Counted from the first letter of the stretch, positions 52,624 through 62,883 are shown. The stretch is DNA of 64,000 nucleotides from Brachyspira aalborgi (GCF_008016455.1 NZ_SAXU01000001.1:2332552-2396551), one strand, 5' to 3'. Numbers and translations: made by a program. Notes: generated from the sequence alone by a model not told the origin.

Positions 52624-53087
52624 AAAAATCCCTTTATTAAATATATAAATTATTATCGAATATTTTATTAATAAATTTATAAAGTATGTTAACTTAAATT
52701 ATTATTTATTATTATAAAATAGATGGCGTATAGTAAAATTTAATTTGTATTAAATAATTACTTTTTATGCTATGTGTCCATTTTTGCTAAAAGCATGAAA
52801 ATGTTTATTCTTATCTTTACTGTCATAGCAAACGATAGCGAAACTATACTATTTTAATAAAATTTATTTATTAATGAAACTAAATTTTTAAAATTAATTT
52901 TTTTAAGTGTGTATTGTCATGCTTTAGGCTTGCAATTATGGTTTTTAGAAAAAGAAATTCTATAGCATACACAATGGCGTTAAAATCGATTTTTTAACAA
53001 ATTTAAATTTATTCATAAAAATTTATTCAAAATTTTCTTTATTTGTATTCAAAGAAATAACGAATAATAGATAAATTTGCATTATAT
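52624..53087. other. Intergenic stretch without a recognised gene
   Basis: No ORF with a ribosome site is seen. Similar motifs appear twice in opposite sense (ATGGCGTATAG near 52722-52732, CTATAGCATACACAATGGCG near 52962-52981), which may be the faint remains of an inverted repeat. Nothing else stands out. Confidence 0.4.
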
Positions 53088-53999
53088 TTATTTAAAATTT
53101 GCTTTTTTAATTTTCTTTTTAAGATTTTTTGGTTTTGCCAATTTCGATTTATTATGTTTTTTAATATTCGTCTTTTCATTTATCTTTATTTCTTCTTTAT
53201 AATCTTTATCAATATTCCCAATATTTTTAGAAGAAAAAATATTTTCTATCTCTTTTAATTTTTTATCTTTTTGATTAAAGAAAAATGCAATTTCTTTTTC
53301 GGTTAAATCTCTTATATGTCCCGCTTCCAAAGTTCCCGCAGATTCGCTATATTTATTCACGCATCCTACGGAAATTCGCTCCAAATCGATTACTTTATAA
53401 CCCAAATGTTCGAATATTTTTCTTATCTCTCTATTTTTTCCTTCGTTTATGGTTAATCTTATTTTGCTTTGAATTCTGCCTTTAGATAATATTTTGAATT
53501 TAAAAGTCGAATAATTTATATTTTTAATCGTTATTCCTTTGCTTGCTTCAAGTAGTTTTTCGGAATCTATTTTTCCATTAATCGTAACATCGTAAACTTT
53601 TAATATTTCGTAAGAAGGATGAGTTATAATATTTGCAAACTCTCCATCGTTGGTTATAATCATAATTCCTCGAGATTCCGAATCCAATCTTCCCGCATAA
53701 AATAATCTCTCTTTTATGCCTTTAAAAAATTCCGTAATTATTCTTCTTCCTGGCAAATATTTTGTAGTGCTTACAACTCCGAGAGGTTTATATAAAGCCA
53801 TATATCTTTTATTTTGTCTTTCTATGATTTTTCTGTCTAATGAAACGGTATCTTTTTCTTTTACTTTATAAGCTGGCTCTAATATTATTTCATTATTTAC
53901 TCTAACCCTTCCCGACAATATCGCTTTTTCGCATTTTCTTCTGCTGGCAAATCCCGATTCTAATATAACCTTTATGAGTCTAATCTCTTCGTTATTCAT
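53088..53999 (-). CDS. rluB: RsuA/RluB-family pseudouridine synthase
   Basis: This 303-residue rRNA-modifying enzyme has an S4 RNA-binding domain in residues 1-60 (ILESGFASRRKCEKAILSGR). A pseudouridine synthase domain follows: YMALYKPLGVVSTTKYL, the catalytic Asp in YAGRLDSESRGIMIITNDG (about residue 103) and INEGKNREIRKIFEHLG. A Lys-rich tail of about 60 residues follows. The two-domain form and genomic link to scpB favour RluB (23S) over RsuA (16S). It overlaps the upstream scpB end by 8 bases. Confidence 0.88.
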   Translation of the reverse strand: MNNEEIRLIKVILESGFASRRKCEKAILSGRVRVNNEIILEPAYKVKEKDTVSLDRKIIERQNKRYMALYKPLGVVSTTKYLPGRRIITEFFKGIKERLFYAGRLDSESRGIMIITNDGEFANIITHPSYEILKVYDVTINGKIDSEKLLEASKGITIKNINYSTFKFKILSKGRIQSKIRLTINEGKNREIRKIFEHLGYKVIDLERISVGCVNKYSESAGTLEAGHIRDLTEKEIAFFFNQKDKKLKEIENIFSSKNIGNIDKDYKEEIKINEKTNIKKHNKSKLAKPKNLKKKIKKANFK

Positions 54000-54678
54000 A
54001 TCTATTGAATTCTAAATCTTTTAATTCTCTTAATTTAGGAAGGTCTTCCAATGTGTTTATTCCGAAATGCATTAAAAATTTATCGGTAGTTCCGTAAGTT
54101 TGTCTTTTATCCAAATAATCTTTTCTTCCTTTCCAAGCTATAAAACCGTCATCCATTAAAACTCTTAAATGATAACCGCTATCGCTTTGTCTTATATCGT
54201 CAATTTCCGCTTTTGTTAATGGTTGTTTATAAGCTATTATTGAAAGAGTTTGAAGCATTGCTTTTGAAATTTTCTTTTTTCTTTTTTTATCGTATATTGC
54301 AGATAAAGTCCCAAAAGTTGAAGGAATTATTGTCATCATAACGCTGTCGCCAATTTCAAGTATTTCGATTGCACTTTTAGAGCTTCTATATTTATTATTT
54401 ATATTTTCTATATGATTTCTTATATCCGAATTTTCGCATTTAAAAAGATTTCTCAATCTGCTTATAGTAACATTTCCTTCGACATATATAATAGCTTCCA
54501 TTACTTTTTCAAGCTCTTCTTTATCGGAGAGTATGGAGGCGTCTATTTCAAATTTTTCTTTATTTTCTGCATTTTCAGTTTGAATATTGATAAACTCGTT
54601 ATCAACTTCGTTTTTTTCAATTTCTTCTTTTTGAGTAGTAGAATTGTCAATATTATTCATTTCTTCAATTTTTTCCAT
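53992..54678 (-). CDS. scpB: Segregation and condensation protein B
   Basis: This 228-residue protein has an acidic, Asn/Glu-rich N-terminal extension of about 50 residues. The ScpB core of two winged helices follows: LEKVMEAIIYVEGNVTISRL, then MLQTLSIIAYKQPLTKAEID (about residues 145-164), RQSDSGYHLRVLMDDGFIAWKGR, and TYGTTDKFLMHFGINTLEDL. ScpB joins ScpA and SMC in the condensin complex. The stop overlaps the RluB-like start, the usual scpB-rluB pair. No scpA is visible in this window. Confidence 0.93.
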   Translation of the reverse strand: MEKIEEMNNIDNSTTQKEEIEKNEVDNEFINIQTENAENKEKFEIDASILSDKEELEKVMEAIIYVEGNVTISRLRNLFKCENSDIRNHIENINNKYRSSKSAIEILEIGDSVMMTIIPSTFGTLSAIYDKKRKKKISKAMLQTLSIIAYKQPLTKAEIDDIRQSDSGYHLRVLMDDGFIAWKGRKDYLDKRQTYGTTDKFLMHFGINTLEDLPKLRELKDLEFNRYE

Positions 54679-54710
54679 TTATTTTTAGAACCCGTTAAAA
54701 CCTTTTTTTA

Positions 54711-55065
54711 ATTTTTGATTTTTTAATTATAACATAGAATTTAAAATTTTCAACTATTATATTTAATTTTAGGCGAATTATCAAAATTTTATAATATTTA
54801 TAATCTACAAATTAAAAAATTTAGTTTAATCGCTTGCTTTTTTATATATTACATTTATAATAAAATATATAAATTAATTAGGAAAAATTATGAATAAATT
54901 ATTTTTCATAAAGTATTATAAAATATTTAATCTATTCTATGATAAATACGCGTTTCCTCATAATTAAAAATTAATAATCCGTGAGATTATAGAAATCAAA
55001 ATTCAATTTTAAAACAATAAAAAATAAATATAAATCACAAATTAAGGAGTTTATAACTTTTAATT
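54711..55065. other. Intergenic stretch with one possible tiny ORF
   Basis: Between divergent scpB and the CDP-alcohol transferase gene. A 25-codon ORF starts at 54890 behind AGGAAAAA and stops at 54965-54967 (MNKLFFIKYYKIFNLF and so on); its basic, aromatic composition is not diagnostic. The AAGGAG near 55044 belongs to the next gene. Confidence 0.35.
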
Positions 55066-55656
55066 ATGATTGACACTCATGCCCGTAAATATTTTAATAA
55101 AATCTTTGTATTTGGAGCTTATGTATTTAATAAAATGCATTTTACTCCGAATATTATAACTTTTATCGCTCTTATAATTGGAATTTTTAGCGCAATATTA
55201 TTTTATTATAATTATAATATAGTTTCTGTTATTCTTTTATGGATTTCAGGATATTTTGACGCGGTTGACGGAGAGCTTTCAAGACTAACAAATAATTCTT
55301 CTTCATTTGGAACTATATTAGATATTGTTTTTGATAGAATTGTAGAAATATCTATAATAATATCGGCGGCTTTAAAATTTGAAAATGCAAGAATTTATTT
55401 GATTTTTTTATGTTCTTCAATAATAATATCTATGACTATATTTTTAACCGTAGGAGCTATGAGCGAAAAGAAAGGAGTAAAAAGTTTTTATTATCAAGCG
55501 GGACTTATGGAGAGAACGGAAGGCTTTATAATGTTTAGTTTAATGATAATTCTTGAAAAGTATATTAATATTATAACTTTAATTTATTCTATATTAATAT
55601 CTTTTACGGCTTTACAAAGATTTATAGAAGCAAAAAATATTTTTAAAAATAATTAA
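55066..55656 (+). CDS. CDP-alcohol phosphatidyltransferase
   Basis: This 196-residue membrane enzyme has about five helices. The family motif D-x2-D-G-x2-[AS]-R-x8-G-x3-D-x3-D is complete: it starts DAVDGELSR (about residues 65-73) and continues with G, D and D in FGTILDIVFD. Ser replaces the usual Ala in the second position of the AR pair. It transfers a phosphatidyl group or phospho-alcohol from a CDP-alcohol to an alcohol acceptor; which phospholipid is made is not clear. AAGGAG is about 18 bases upstream, rather far. Confidence 0.88.
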   Translation: MIDTHARKYFNKIFVFGAYVFNKMHFTPNIITFIALIIGIFSAILFYYNYNIVSVILLWISGYFDAVDGELSRLTNNSSSFGTILDIVFDRIVEISIIISAALKFENARIYLIFLCSSIIISMTIFLTVGAMSEKKGVKSFYYQAGLMERTEGFIMFSLMIILEKYINIITLIYSILISFTALQRFIEAKNIFKNN

Positions 55657-55690
55657 ATAAAAAATTCATAAATAAAAGGAGATTAAAACA

Positions 55691-56737
55691 ATGAAACATT
55701 TAATTATTATAATTTTTTCCGTATTATTAATAGGCTGCGGAAAAAATAATACAAACGATGTTACAAAATTAGAAGGAGCGCCAGCGCCTTTTGACGGTTC
55801 TAAAAAACTGCATTTTGCAGTTATTAGACAAGCTCTTGAAGGAGAGTTTTTACAAATGTGGCAGGACGGAGCGCAAAAACAGGCTGATTTAATGGGAATA
55901 AAACTTACGGTATTAGGCAAGAATATGGATAATCAAGCTCAAGCCGATTTTGTTTATCAAGCCATAAATATGAAAGTTGACGGCATAATTTTAGACCATG
56001 GTTTGCCTGAAACTCTTCAAAAACCAGCGGCGGACGCTGTAGCGGCGGGAATACCCGTTGTAGCTTTTGAAGTCGATGTTAATAACCCAGAAATTAATCA
56101 AATAACCCAAGACAATTACGCTCTCGGAAAGGCTTCGTTAGAAGCTATGATTAAAGATTATAATGAGATGGCAAATATAGGATACATTTATTTTGCAGGA
56201 CAACTTCCGCTTGATAAAAGAGACGAAGCTTTTACCGATTTAAAAAAGCGATTTCCAAATATGAAAGAAGTCGCTCGTTCTGGAACTTTAGAATCTCCAT
56301 TTGCAGTAAAAAATGCAGAGCAAGTTAAAGCTGTGTTAAAAACGCATCCTCAAATCAACGCTTATTTTGCTCCGTTTGACGAATTTGCAAAAGGCGTGGT
56401 ATTGGCGCTTGAAGAAGAAGGATTAACCGATAAAATAAAAGTTTATAGCGTAGATATAACCACTCAAGATATAGAATTAATGATTAAAGACGGAAGCCCT
56501 TGGGCGGCAACGGCTGCGACAAGTCCAAGATTAATAGGCGCTTTATCCGTTAGAGCTTTGGCTTTAAAAGTAGCGGGAGAACCTATACCTCATGAAATAT
56601 TTATTACACCAACATTATTTACGCAAGATATGTTAAGAAAAGCGGGAGTTAAAAACATGGAAGAGTTGGAGATAAAATTTCCCGAATTTAATAAAACTAC
56701 AAATATGACGGCTTCATGGATTCCTATGATTAAATAG
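55691..56737 (+). CDS. Sugar-type ABC transporter substrate-binding lipoprotein
   Basis: This 348-residue periplasmic binding protein of the RbsB/type I class has a short lipoprotein signal (LIIIIFSVLLIGC, Cys about residue 16). Two lobes follow, with FAVIRQALEGEFLQMWQDG and AINMKVDGIILDHG. As the gene stands directly before mtnA-mtnK and an Rbs-type ATPase and permease, I infer that the ligand is methylthioribose or a related 5-deoxyribose. AAGGAG precedes the ATG. Confidence 0.85.
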   Translation: MKHLIIIIFSVLLIGCGKNNTNDVTKLEGAPAPFDGSKKLHFAVIRQALEGEFLQMWQDGAQKQADLMGIKLTVLGKNMDNQAQADFVYQAINMKVDGIILDHGLPETLQKPAADAVAAGIPVVAFEVDVNNPEINQITQDNYALGKASLEAMIKDYNEMANIGYIYFAGQLPLDKRDEAFTDLKKRFPNMKEVARSGTLESPFAVKNAEQVKAVLKTHPQINAYFAPFDEFAKGVVLALEEEGLTDKIKVYSVDITTQDIELMIKDGSPWAATAATSPRLIGALSVRALALKVAGEPIPHEIFITPTLFTQDMLRKAGVKNMEELEIKFPEFNKTTNMTASWIPMIK

Positions 56738-56782
56738 AATTTTGTTTTATAATAATAAATTTATTTTTAAGGAAATAAAAAT

Positions 56783-57829
56783 ATGTCAAATACAAAAATA
56801 CCAACAGTAAGATGGGACGGCAAAGATTTATTTATATTAGACCAAACTTTGCTTCCGATAACGGTTAAAGAGATAAAATTAAATACTGTAGAAGAAGCTT
56901 ATAATTCTATAAAAGAATTAAAAGTTCGAGGAGCGCCAGCTATAGGAGTTGCGGCGGCTTACTCTCTTTTAATAAAGTTAAGAGAAAAAACAAATTTACC
57001 GACTAACGAATTTTTTAAAATCGTTAAAGAGAGAGCGGATTATTTTAACTCTTCGAGACCTACGGCGGTAAATTTAAGTTACGCTTTAAATAGAATGGTA
57101 AATAAAATTGAATCTCTAAAAACCGATTCTTCTTTGGATTTGTATAATATCCTTGAAAATGAAGCTAAAAATATACATTCTGAAGACGAGAATATTTGCA
57201 GAAAAATAGGCGAATACGGAGTTGAGCTTTTGAAAAACGACTTCGGAATACTCACGCATTGCAATGCAGGAAGGCTTGCCGTAAGCGGAATAGGAACGGC
57301 TTTAGCTCCAATGTATGTAGCGCAAGAAAAAAATATTAAAATAAGAGTGTATGCCGATGAAACGCGCCCTCTTTTGCAAGGTGCGAGATTAACAAGTTTC
57401 GAGTTATTTGAATCGGGAATCGATGTAACTTTAATATGCGATAATATGGCGGCTTTTATAATGTCTAAAGGTTTAATAGATATAGCTATAACGGGCTGCG
57501 ACAGAGTTGCTGAAAACGGCGATGCGGCTAATAAAATAGGCACTATGGGAGTTGCAATATTATCAAAATATTTTAACATTCCTTTTTATATAGCTTGTCC
57601 TTCTACTACTTTTGATTTGAATGCCAAAACAGGCGCGGATATAATTATAGAAGAAAGAGACGCTAAAGAGGTTATAAATTTTGCGGGAGTTCAAACCGCT
57701 CCTTCAAATGTGAAAGTGAAAAATCCAGCTTTCGATGTGACGCCAAACGAACTTATAACGGGATTTATAACCGAAAAAGGAATAATAAAGCCTCCTTATA
57801 AAGAGAATTTGAAAAAGGCTTTTAATTAA
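56783..57829 (+). CDS. mtnA: Methylthioribose-1-phosphate isomerase
   Basis: This 348-residue eIF2B-like isomerase converts MTR-1-P to methylthioribulose-1-P. It has VRWDGKDLFILDQTLLP at the N-terminus, KVRGAPAIGVAAAYSL (about residues 47-62), the catalytic Cys in LTHCNAGRLAVSG (about residue 160) and the catalytic Asp in TGCDRVAENGDAANKIGT (about residue 240). Related 5-deoxyribose-1-P can also be used by some members. It is followed by mtnK after 33 bases. Confidence 0.93.
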   Translation: MSNTKIPTVRWDGKDLFILDQTLLPITVKEIKLNTVEEAYNSIKELKVRGAPAIGVAAAYSLLIKLREKTNLPTNEFFKIVKERADYFNSSRPTAVNLSYALNRMVNKIESLKTDSSLDLYNILENEAKNIHSEDENICRKIGEYGVELLKNDFGILTHCNAGRLAVSGIGTALAPMYVAQEKNIKIRVYADETRPLLQGARLTSFELFESGIDVTLICDNMAAFIMSKGLIDIAITGCDRVAENGDAANKIGTMGVAILSKYFNIPFYIACPSTTFDLNAKTGADIIIEERDAKEVINFAGVQTAPSNVKVKNPAFDVTPNELITGFITEKGIIKPPYKENLKKAFN

Positions 57830-57862
57830 TTAAAAAATATTAATATTTTAGGAGAATTTTTT

Positions 57863-59119
57863 ATGGAATATAAACAATTAACTTTAAAAACTATACCCGA
57901 ATATTTAAAATCAATTTCGGAAATGAAAAAAATATTTAGCAGTTTTGATAATTTAAATGTTAGCGAAATAGGAGACGGAAATTTAAACTTTGTATATAGC
58001 ATAACTAACGAAAATAACGATAAAGAAACAGTTATATTAAAACAATCCGTTCCTTTTTTAAGATGCGTTGGAGAAAATTATCCTTTAGAAAAAGACAGAA
58101 TGAAAATTGAAATAAAAGCGCTTAAAGAAGAATATAAAATATGTCCGAATTTAGTTCCTGAAATTTATTACTTTTCTGAAGAGATGTGCGTAGTAATTAT
58201 GCAAAATTTGAATAGGCATAAAGTTTTAAGAGGAGAGATAATAGAAGGCAAAAAGTTTCCTAAAGCGGCTGAAGATTTAACAGATTTTCTTTCGAGAACT
58301 TTATTTTTCACTTCCGATTATTATCTTGATAGCAAGACAAAAAAATCTATGGCTGTAGAATATATTAATCCAGATTTATGCGAACTTACGGAAAATTTTA
58401 TTTTTACAAATCCTTTTGAAGATTCGGATACAAATGTTTACAATGAAAAATTTAATTTAGAAGAAGTAAATAAATTCCAAAGAGACGAAGAATTAAAAAC
58501 GGCTGCGGCGGAAATGAAATACGCATTTATGACGAAAGCCGAAGCTTTATTGCATGGAGATTTTCATTTGGGAAGCTTTATGGGAAATGAAAACGAAACT
58601 TATATAATCGACCCAGAATTTGCATTTTTTGGACCTATAGGATTCGATGTAGGAAAGGTTATGGCAAATTTCTTTATGGCTTATATTTCTCAAGAATATC
58701 ATCAAAAAAGATTGGGGACAAATTCAATAGAGTTTAGAAAATGGTTATTTGAAACGGCTAAATATATGCTAACGGGAACTTTAAATAAATTTGAAAAATT
58801 ATGGAAAAAACATTTGGAAGATACGAATCCTTTATATTGGCAATATCCCGAAGGAAAAAAGCATTCTGAAAAATATATTAAAACGGTTTTAGAGAGAATT
58901 TTTAAAGATTCTGTAGGATTTGCAGGATGCGTTTTAATAAGAAGAACATTAGGACTCGCTAAAAATAAAGATATAGCGGGAATAGAAGATTTAAATGAAA
59001 GAGCGAGATTAGATTGTATATGCTTAAAAATTGGAAGAGAATTTTTGGTTAATAGAAATAAAATAAATAATATAGAAGAGATAGAAAATATAGTTAGTAA
59101 ATATTCGCCTATAAAATAA
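57863..59119 (+). CDS. mtnK: Methylthioribose kinase
   Basis: This 418-residue kinase of the choline-kinase-like fold phosphorylates 5-methylthioribose. It shows EIGDGNLNFVYSI as the nucleotide loop, VILKQSVPFLRCVGE with the key Lys, the catalytic LLHGDFHLGSFM (about residues 231-242) and YIIDPEFAFFGPIGFDVGKV as the Mg-binding part. MtnK followed by MtnA function is the first part of MTR salvage. The later enzymes (mtnB, C, D, E) are not in the window. Confidence 0.92.
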   Translation: MEYKQLTLKTIPEYLKSISEMKKIFSSFDNLNVSEIGDGNLNFVYSITNENNDKETVILKQSVPFLRCVGENYPLEKDRMKIEIKALKEEYKICPNLVPEIYYFSEEMCVVIMQNLNRHKVLRGEIIEGKKFPKAAEDLTDFLSRTLFFTSDYYLDSKTKKSMAVEYINPDLCELTENFIFTNPFEDSDTNVYNEKFNLEEVNKFQRDEELKTAAAEMKYAFMTKAEALLHGDFHLGSFMGNENETYIIDPEFAFFGPIGFDVGKVMANFFMAYISQEYHQKRLGTNSIEFRKWLFETAKYMLTGTLNKFEKLWKKHLEDTNPLYWQYPEGKKHSEKYIKTVLERIFKDSVGFAGCVLIRRTLGLAKNKDIAGIEDLNERARLDCICLKIGREFLVNRNKINNIEEIENIVSKYSPIK

Positions 59120-59136
59120 AAAACCGTAAATAAATT

Positions 59137-60648
59137 ATGAATAAAGAAGCCATAGTAAGTTTAAAAAATATAGGAAAATCTTTCGGTTCTACAAGAGCTT
59201 TAGAATCAATATCTTTTGATTTTAGCAAAGGCGATATTACGGCTATTGTCGGAGCAAACGGAGCGGGAAAATCTACTTTAATAAAAATAATATGCGGTTA
59301 TCATACAAAATATGACGGAGAGATATTTATAGAAGGCGAGTTAGTAAAATTTTCAAGCCCGATTGACGCTTATAATAAGGGAATACAAACCGTTCATCAA
59401 ATTATAAATCAAGGAATTATACAAAATATGACGGTTGCGGAAAATTTGGTATTGAAAGATTTGCTAACTAACAGAAAAAATTTTTTAATAAAGAAAAAGA
59501 ATTATATTGAAGAAGCCGAAAAAATAGCCGATTTAATGGGAATAGAACATAGCATACTTAATAAAGAAGTTTCTTACACAAGCCAAAGCGAAAGACAACT
59601 TATAATAATAGCGAGAGCTTTAAAATCGAATCCTAAACTTCTTATATTAGACGAACCTACCGCCGCAATATCCGAAAAAGAAACCGAAATATTATTTGAA
59701 AAATTAAAAGGTTTAAAAGAAAAGAATGTTACTATTTTGTATGTTTCGCATAGACTTCATGAAATAGAAAGAATAGCGGACAAATTAATCGTAATAAGAG
59801 ACGGAAAAATTTCGGATATAATGGAAAAGCCTATAAAAGTAGGAGAGATAGTAACGGCAATGATAGGCTCTGTTCCTAAAACGATTAAAGCAAAATCTAA
59901 AGAGAATATAAATAAAGAACCTTTAATAGAAACAAAAGATTTAGTTTTTATAAAGAACGGTTATCCTCTTAATTTAAAATTATACAAAGGAGAAATTACC
60001 GCAATAGCGGGATTAATCGGAGCGGGCAAAAGCGAATTTGGAGAGACATTATTTTCTATTAGAAAACCTATAAGCGGAGAAATATTTATTAACGGCAAAA
60101 AATCGGAATATAAAAAAATTAAAGACGCCGTAGATAACGGAATACATTTAATACCCGAAGATAGAAGCAATAATGCAATATTTCCAAATTTCGACATATC
60201 GGAAAATATAACGATTCCTTTTCTTAAAATATTCAGTCCTAAACTTATAATGAAAAGAAAATTGGAAGATAAAGCGTCTATAAATATAGCTAAAAAATTA
60301 TCTTTAAAATACTCTTCAATAAAAGATTCAATGGATAGTTTATCGGGAGGAAATCAGCAGAAAGTTATTGTTGCAAGATGGATTTTTCAAAATTATAATT
60401 TAATAATATTAGACGAACCTTTTCAAGGAGTAGATATAGCTTCGAGATTTGATATAGGAAAATATTTAAGAGAGAATATTGAAGATAAAACGGCTTTAAT
60501 TTTAGTAGCCGATTTGGACGAGGCTATAGAAGTCGCCGACAGAATAATAATTTTTAATTCGGGGAAAATGGTTTTCGAGCAGTATGGAGACAATATAGAC
60601 AGAGATAAATTATTGCATTATATAAGTTGTGATATAAAAGAATTGTAA
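59137..60648 (+). CDS. Sugar ABC transporter ATPase with two nucleotide-binding domains
   Basis: This 503-residue RbsA/MglA-like protein has the first ABC half with GANGAGKSTLIKI (Walker A, about residues 39-51) and LLILDEPTAAI. The second half has GLIGAGKSEFGE (about residues 291-302), LSGGNQQKVIVARW and LIILDEPFQGVD. The first signature is changed to TSQSERQLIIIARAL; the second carries the canonical LSGG. It pairs with the permease at 60670-61659. Confidence 0.92.
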   Translation: MNKEAIVSLKNIGKSFGSTRALESISFDFSKGDITAIVGANGAGKSTLIKIICGYHTKYDGEIFIEGELVKFSSPIDAYNKGIQTVHQIINQGIIQNMTVAENLVLKDLLTNRKNFLIKKKNYIEEAEKIADLMGIEHSILNKEVSYTSQSERQLIIIARALKSNPKLLILDEPTAAISEKETEILFEKLKGLKEKNVTILYVSHRLHEIERIADKLIVIRDGKISDIMEKPIKVGEIVTAMIGSVPKTIKAKSKENINKEPLIETKDLVFIKNGYPLNLKLYKGEITAIAGLIGAGKSEFGETLFSIRKPISGEIFINGKKSEYKKIKDAVDNGIHLIPEDRSNNAIFPNFDISENITIPFLKIFSPKLIMKRKLEDKASINIAKKLSLKYSSIKDSMDSLSGGNQQKVIVARWIFQNYNLIILDEPFQGVDIASRFDIGKYLRENIEDKTALILVADLDEAIEVADRIIIFNSGKMVFEQYGDNIDRDKLLHYISCDIKEL

Positions 60649-60669
60649 ATTAATTTTTAAGGAGAAAAA

Positions 60670-61659
60670 ATGAATAAAAAAACTTTAACGCATTTTTCAA
60701 TAAGATACGGATTTTTAATAATAATGGTTTTATTGTTTATATTTTTTTCGATAACAAGACCCGTATTCCTTACGCCTTCAAATTTATTATCAATACTTCT
60801 TGGTTTAACGATATACGCCATACTTGCGCTTGGAGAGACTTTTCCTTTAATTGTAAACGGAATGGATTTGTCTATTGGAGCTATCGCTTCGCTTTCGGTA
60901 ATGGTTTCGTCATATTGTATGGTAATATTGGAATTAAAAGGATATTATGCAATTATTATATGTTTGCTTATGGGAGCTATGATAGGTTTGATAAACGGAT
61001 TATTGATTGTTAAATTAAAAATACCCGATTTATTAACCACTTTAGGAATGATGTTTTTAGTTCAAGGTTTGCAACTCATTCCTTCCGCGGGTAGGTCCAT
61101 AGGAAACGGAATGAGCTTGCCAAATGGAGAGACGGCTAAAGGAGTATTTGACGAAGGATTTAAATTTTTAGGACAGGGTAGATTATTTGATATTATTCCT
61201 ATTCCCGTAGCGTTTATGTTTATAATAGCGGTAATAGTTTTTATAGTTTTATCTTTAACAAGATACGGAAGAATATTTTACGCTATAGGAGGAAACAGCG
61301 AAGCGGCGAGACTTGTAGGAGTAAATATTTATAAATATAGAATACTTGCTTATATAATATCTGGATTTGTAGCTAGTTTTGCTGGTATAGTCCTTGCAGC
61401 AAGAGTGGGAAGAGGTGATGTTTCTTCAGGTGGAACTTTATTAATGGACGCTATAGCTTCCGCTCTTATTGGTTATGCCGTTTTGGGAGCGCAAAAACCA
61501 AATCCTTTCGGCACTATAGTCGGAGCAATATTTATAGGAATGCTTATAAACGGACTTACAATGCTTAATGTTCCTTATTATACTCAAGATTTTATTAAAG
61601 GTTGCGTTTTAGTAACCGCTTTAGCTTTTACCTTTGGGCTTTCAAAAAGAAAATCATAA
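60670..61659 (+). CDS. Sugar ABC transporter permease (RbsC type)
   Basis: This 329-residue permease has about 8-10 helices. Typical RbsC landmarks are NGMDLSIGAIASLSVMV (about residues 63-79), LPDLL-like KIPDLLTTLGMMFLVQG, the GRIFYAIGGNSEAARLVG loop for contact with the ATPase (about residues 200-217), and SGGTLLMDAIASALIG. AAGGAG precedes the start. It ends the methylthioribose operon. Confidence 0.9.
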   Translation: MNKKTLTHFSIRYGFLIIMVLLFIFFSITRPVFLTPSNLLSILLGLTIYAILALGETFPLIVNGMDLSIGAIASLSVMVSSYCMVILELKGYYAIIICLLMGAMIGLINGLLIVKLKIPDLLTTLGMMFLVQGLQLIPSAGRSIGNGMSLPNGETAKGVFDEGFKFLGQGRLFDIIPIPVAFMFIIAVIVFIVLSLTRYGRIFYAIGGNSEAARLVGVNIYKYRILAYIISGFVASFAGIVLAARVGRGDVSSGGTLLMDAIASALIGYAVLGAQKPNPFGTIVGAIFIGMLINGLTMLNVPYYTQDFIKGCVLVTALAFTFGLSKRKS

Positions 61660-61681
61660 TATAATTAAAGGAAATTATTAT

Positions 61682-62680
61682 TTAAAAATTTTCATTAGTG
61701 ATTGTAAATAATTCACCGTTTGGCGATACTATATAAGCTTCTTTATATTTAAAATTTTCATTTGTAAAAAAATTCGTTCCCATTAAAAATGCAATAGTCG
61801 ATAATGCATCGGCTTCTTCAGAATTTGTATGAACTATCGTAGCCGAAATTGAATTATATGCAGGATAGCCCGTTTTAGCGTCTATTAAATGATGGTAATT
61901 TGTTCCGTTTTCAGTAAAATATCTTTCATAATCTCCGCTCGTTAATATCGCCGAATTCGTTGATTTTATTAAAGCCAAAAAACCGTTGGCATCGTTTCTC
62001 GGATTTCTTATCGCTATTATCCAATCCGAACCTTTTTTATTTACTCCGTTTGCATAAGTGTCTCCGCCATAATCGATTAAATAATTTTTTATATTTTGTT
62101 TTTCAAAAATTTCAATTAATTTTGTTATAATATATCCTTTTCCGTAAGCGCCAAAATCGAAAGTTAATTTTTTTTCAAGCTTTAATAATATTTTATTCTC
62201 ATTGGTTATTATATTTAATTTTGAATAATCGACATTTTTTAAAGCTTTATCAATTTCAAATTGTTTAGGGACAGTTTGATTTTCTTTTATTCCAAATCCC
62301 CAAAGTTCTATTAAAGGACGAACTGTTATATCAAAAGAAGAATTAATTTTAGAATATTTTAATCCCGTTTCAAAAATATGAGCGATTTCTTTCGATATTT
62401 CAATCTCTTTAATTCCCTGCAAACTTTTTTTATTTATTATTGCAATTTCGCTTTTTTGATTATAAGGATTTATTATATTGTCCATTCTGTTAATTTCATT
62501 TGTTATAGAATTTATAATTTGATTAAATTTTTTTTCTGTAGTATCCGCCGTTATATTTAATATCGTGTCGCTTATTATTATAGTTTTTTTTATATAATCT
62601 TCTTTGTTTTTATATAAAGAAAAAATTATAATTAAAGCTACGGCGATAATTGGAATAAACGAATAAATTTTTTTTCTCAT
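61682..62680 (-). CDS. apbE: FAD:protein FMN transferase (ApbE)
   Basis: This protein of about 332 residues has an N-terminal membrane anchor (SFIPIIAVALIIIFSLY) and an ApbE domain. It shows NRMDNIINPYNQKSEIAIINK, RPLIELWGFG, TFDFGAYGKGYIITKLIE (about residues 170-187), NYLIDYGGDTYANG and HLIDAKTGYPAYNSISATIV. ApbE attaches FMN to Thr/Ser of exported proteins such as RnfG/NqrC. I choose the start at 62680 rather than 62716 because the anchor begins there and AAGG lies upstream. It may be the flavinylation partner of a membrane complex outside the window. Confidence 0.9.
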   Translation of the reverse strand: MRKKIYSFIPIIAVALIIIFSLYKNKEDYIKKTIIISDTILNITADTTEKKFNQIINSITNEINRMDNIINPYNQKSEIAIINKKSLQGIKEIEISKEIAHIFETGLKYSKINSSFDITVRPLIELWGFGIKENQTVPKQFEIDKALKNVDYSKLNIITNENKILLKLEKKLTFDFGAYGKGYIITKLIEIFEKQNIKNYLIDYGGDTYANGVNKKGSDWIIAIRNPRNDANGFLALIKSTNSAILTSGDYERYFTENGTNYHHLIDAKTGYPAYNSISATIVHTNSEEADALSTIAFLMGTNFFTNENFKYKEAYIVSPNGELFTITNENF

Positions 62681-62883
62681 AAATAATTTTACCTTTTTTA
62701 TTTTTAATATTATCATATATTTTCAAAATTAAAATATATAAAAATTGATAATTAAAAAGTAAAAATGATTTACATTCATTAAAAAATATTTTTCTTAACG
62801 GCTAAAAATGTATTAAATGTATTATAATTATTATTAATTTTTCTAAAATAGGTAAAAATATAGTAAATTTTTTGTAAAAATAC

